Notes under the pieces: model-generated
Told to the model about the DNA's origin: nothing
Database searches by the model: none
What the model saw: the letters and a program-made list of their open reading frames with translations, nothing else
Shown: positions 63,775 through 64,000 of the stretch, one piece after another
Position numbering within the stretch: the first letter of the stretch is position 1
How the letters are laid out: every line of letters begins with the position of its first letter
Position numbers and translations under genes: made by a program
Source: Branchinecta lynchi
Taxonomy: Eukaryota; Arthropoda; Branchiopoda; Anostraca; Branchinectidae
Length of the DNA: 64,000 bases
Assembly: GCA_023053575.1 (NCBI GenBank)
Contig: JAKZAP010000001.1
Location: forward strand, 9,502,849-9,566,848
Direction of reading: 5' to 3'

Positions 63775-64000
63775 TTTTTTGGGATCCCAAAACGTAAGTG
63801 GAGGGATACCTATGACATCGAAAAGTTGTCCGTCTGTCCGTCCGTCTGTAAGCACGATAACTCTCGAAGGGAATGAGATATTTTGATGAAACTTGGTGTG
63901 AGGATTCGTTGGGTCGTCGGACCAGTCAAGTTCGTAGATGGGCTTTGTAGCCCTACATTTAGGGGTGGGGGAGGGGTTTCAAATTAAGGGGCAAACAACT
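63775..64000 (-). repeat. Interspersed repeat R1, inverted copy running off the window
   Basis: It begins TTTTGGGATCCCAAAACG and shows the CGTCTGTCCGTCCGTCTGT microsatellite and AAGGGAATGAGATATTTTG block, the reverse complement of the R1 tail. It is cut by the window end. Confidence 0.8.

Overview
The window looks like nuclear DNA of an invertebrate animal, most likely an ecdysozoan and probably an arthropod. Genes are split by GT-AG introns of about 0.3-3.5 kb. The chitin deacetylase has the ChtBD2 - LDLa - deacetylase order of arthropod group I enzymes, and its promoter has a TATA box plus an arthropod-style TCAGTG initiator. The introns and spacers are full of DNA transposons and other repeats. 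A run of exactly 100 N at 28524-28623 is a scaffold join of unknown size.

Layout: (1) 1866-7051, plus strand: last four coding exons of a giant Fat/FAT4-type cadherin (laminin-G, EGF, laminin-G, one membrane segment, conserved cytoplasmic tail ending EEYV), with two tRNA-Thr(TGT)-like sequences in one intron. (2) 7.4-11.3 kb: foldback element, a decayed G-rich repeat field and a hAT element nested in it. (3) 11705-28737, plus strand: a chitin deacetylase gene with core promoter, signal peptide and eleven recognisable exons. The last ~45 residues of the family are not found. (4) 30.2 kb, minus strand: one exon of a Ly6/three-finger protein, and a possible 53-residue secreted ORF on the other strand. 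(5) 31085-45464: a 14.4-kb Polinton/Maverick with ~490-bp inverted terminal repeats. It carries protein-primed DNA polymerase B, packaging ATPase, chromodomain integrase, minor capsid protein, several small proteins, a broken major capsid gene, a truncated protease and an unusual zinc-ribbon ORF. (6) 45.5-57.3 kb: gene-poor, with a hAT MITE, the same intronic repeat families, and a 3.8-kb tandem repeat block bounded by perfect hairpins. (7) 57325-61588, plus strand: two exons of a second Fat-like cadherin that continues out of the window.

How it fits: the host genes serve the cell surface and extracellular matrix (Fat-type planar polarity/growth cadherins, cuticle chitin deacetylation, Ly6 membrane protein). 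No functional link between them is visible beyond proximity. The Polinton is a self-contained unit. Its polymerase, integrase, ATPase and minor capsid ORFs are open, but its major capsid and protease genes are not, so it looks able to replicate and integrate but not to make a particle by itself. Exon limits were read by eye from splice consensus and phase continuity; no similarity search was run.
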